A program made the position numbers and the translations under genes. Shown here piece after piece: positions 6,169-7,079 of a stretch of DNA of 7,079 nt (positions are counted from its first letter, which is position 1; each line of letters opens with the position of its first letter). Below the pieces are notes generated by a model. That model had not been told where the DNA came from. It saw only the letters and a list, made by a program, of their open reading frames with translations, and did no database searches. Origin of the DNA: Gammaproteobacteria bacterium (GTDB lineage Bacteria; Pseudomonadota; Gammaproteobacteria; PS1; Pseudothioglobaceae); the NCBI GenBank assembly GCA_015658965.1, contig DQNX01000023.1:1-7079 (forward strand), read 5' to 3'.

Positions 6169-6565
6169 GCAATTAAGTCTAGGAATTCAAACCTCTAAAA
6201 CCTATTTAGTCTTAACGATTTCCACTTACCTTTTAAGCTTATTTTCAGCTTGGCATTTCTTCTATAATTTTTGGCTCAGTGCTATTATTAGTGTCACCCT
6301 ATCCGTATGGCTTTATTATTTTTTACCAAAAAGGGTGTTATTAACACGACCCGACTCTATTAAAAAGATTAGCCTTGATCAAACAAAAATAATCATTACA
6401 AAAAATAACGGCCGTACGCAACAATACCCTTGGTTTTATCCGGCATACCAATCTCAATTTTTGGTGATAATTGAGGCTGGAAAAGAACAACTGGTTATCT
6501 TTAAAGATGCCATCGAACCTCAATCACTCTCAACGCTCAATAGACTTCTCAATGCTAACACCTGA
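6161..6565 (+). CDS. Small two-helix membrane protein, YgfX-like
   Basis: This 134-residue protein has two adjacent hydrophobic segments (about 14-34 and 37-55) joined by a very short turn. A basic stop (PKR) and a soluble, probably beta-rich C-terminal half follow, ending in FLVIIEAGKEQLVIFKDAIEP and LSTLNRLL. A helical hairpin followed by a small beta domain closing with a 'DA...L..LNRLL'-like stretch matches the plan of YgfX (CptA), an inner-membrane protein usually encoded beside SdhE. No sdhE is present here and sequence similarity is only by eye, so this is a tentative family call. Start: ATG at 6161, overlapping proC by 8 bases; the ATG just before it (6158) is an equal alternative. 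Its end overlaps the DsrS-like gene by 14 bases. Position between proC and that gene suggests shared expression. Its function here is unknown. Confidence 0.75.
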   Translation: MTEQLSLGIQTSKTYLVLTISTYLLSLFSAWHFFYNFWLSAIISVTLSVWLYYFLPKRVLLTRPDSIKKISLDQTKIIITKNNGRTQQYPWFYPAYQSQFLVIIEAGKEQLVIFKDAIEPQSLSTLNRLLNANT

Positions 6566-7079
6566 AGACACGCTACGACTCAATGTGCTCATCTCAACTT
6601 GTGTAGCCATTCGTGTTGATGTTTACAAACTGGTGGTGGTTGGTCTTACGGCAGACAAAAAAGAACAGACGATTACCCTCAATCCAGATATGGATAGCGG
6701 CAAATATCTTCAAGCAGTGCAAAAGCTTTTGGTCTCTCGAGTGCTGGGCAGTATGGGTGGCTACCCTTCTTACTTAAAGCGTTGGTCGCGGATGGGGCAA
6801 GTGAGCTCAAGCAATCTAGGGTCGCTACTAAAAATTGGCAATATTGAAGCCGTTGTTGCTGTGGCTAATTCTCAAAACTTAAATGAAAAAGTGCTAGATT
6901 TGGTTTGGTGGTGTGCCACCAATACCGATCAACAAGCTGAAATTGGGCGATTTTTACTCACTAGAGATTTTGTGGTTACACACCCAGTGGGCAAAGAGAT
7001 TGCTGATTATTTATTAGAGTTTTTGCCCTTCACTGACGATACCACACAACTGATCGACACCACAAATCTGCTACTACAA
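6552..7079 (+). CDS. dsrS: DsrS-like sulfur-metabolism protein, N-terminal part (3' end outside window)
   Basis: The frame from the ATG at 6552 stays open to the last base, giving 176 residues. The N-terminus LTPEDTLRLNVLI and the block SRVLGSMGGYPSYLKRW followed by SRMGQ (about 62-83) match what I recall of DsrS. DsrS is the cytoplasmic product at the end of the dsr operon of Allochromatium and related sulfur oxidisers. There it is reported to influence, perhaps post-transcriptionally, the Dsr proteins that oxidise stored sulfur. No signal peptide or membrane segment is visible, and no cysteine or metal-binding motif stands out. Further conserved-looking stretches are EAVVAVANS (99-107), LVWWCAT (117-123) and YLLEFLPF (153-160). 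It overlaps the preceding gene by 14 bases with no Shine-Dalgarno, suggesting coupled translation. No other dsr gene is seen in the window. The identification rests on memory of the family, and the C-terminal part is missing. Confidence 0.72.
   Translation, partial: MLTPEDTLRLNVLISTCVAIRVDVYKLVVVGLTADKKEQTITLNPDMDSGKYLQAVQKLLVSRVLGSMGGYPSYLKRWSRMGQVSSSNLGSLLKIGNIEAVVAVANSQNLNEKVLDLVWWCATNTDQQAEIGRFLLTRDFVVTHPVGKEIADYLLEFLPFTDDTTQLIDTTNLLLQ

Overview
This 7,079-base window (about 40% GC by eye) is dense chromosomal DNA from a gammaproteobacterium. TilS, YbeY, PriA, BioA, Gph and ProC all read as gammaproteobacterial types. The gene cut by the right edge strongly resembles DsrS, a protein associated with the reverse-acting Dsr sulfur-oxidation pathway. 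The modest GC, short intergenic gaps and a DsrS-like gene together suggest a sulfur oxidiser of the SUP05/Thioglobus kind, free-living or an invertebrate symbiont. That placement is inference, not something the sequence proves. I see no mobile element, CRISPR array, tRNA or rRNA.

Left part (1-3281): the C-terminal two thirds of tilS (+, tRNA-Ile lysidine synthase) runs tail-to-tail into ybeY (-, rRNA-processing endoribonuclease) with a 7-base gap. A 52-base divergent spacer separates ybeY from priA (+, replication-restart helicase). The spacer carries a perfect 17-base palindrome that places a TAAAAT hexamer on each strand.

Middle (3285-5267): priA ends 3 bases from the end of bioA (-, biotin synthesis). 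Upstream of bioA on the same strand lies gph (-, phosphoglycolate phosphatase). A strong stem-loop overlapping the gph stop codon separates the two, so bioA probably has its own promoter.

Right part (5268-7079): a short divergent region carries a plausible sigma-70 promoter for proC (+), and a 20-base imperfect palindrome lies across its -10 box. proC (proline synthesis) overlaps a small two-helix membrane protein that looks like the YgfX family. That gene in turn overlaps the dsrS-like gene, which is open to the window edge. The overlaps argue for one co-translated unit.

Most of the window is ordinary housekeeping. The points worth a second look are the DsrS-like gene in a proC operon, the membrane protein between them, the palindromes in both divergent spacers, and an odd C-terminus on TilS.
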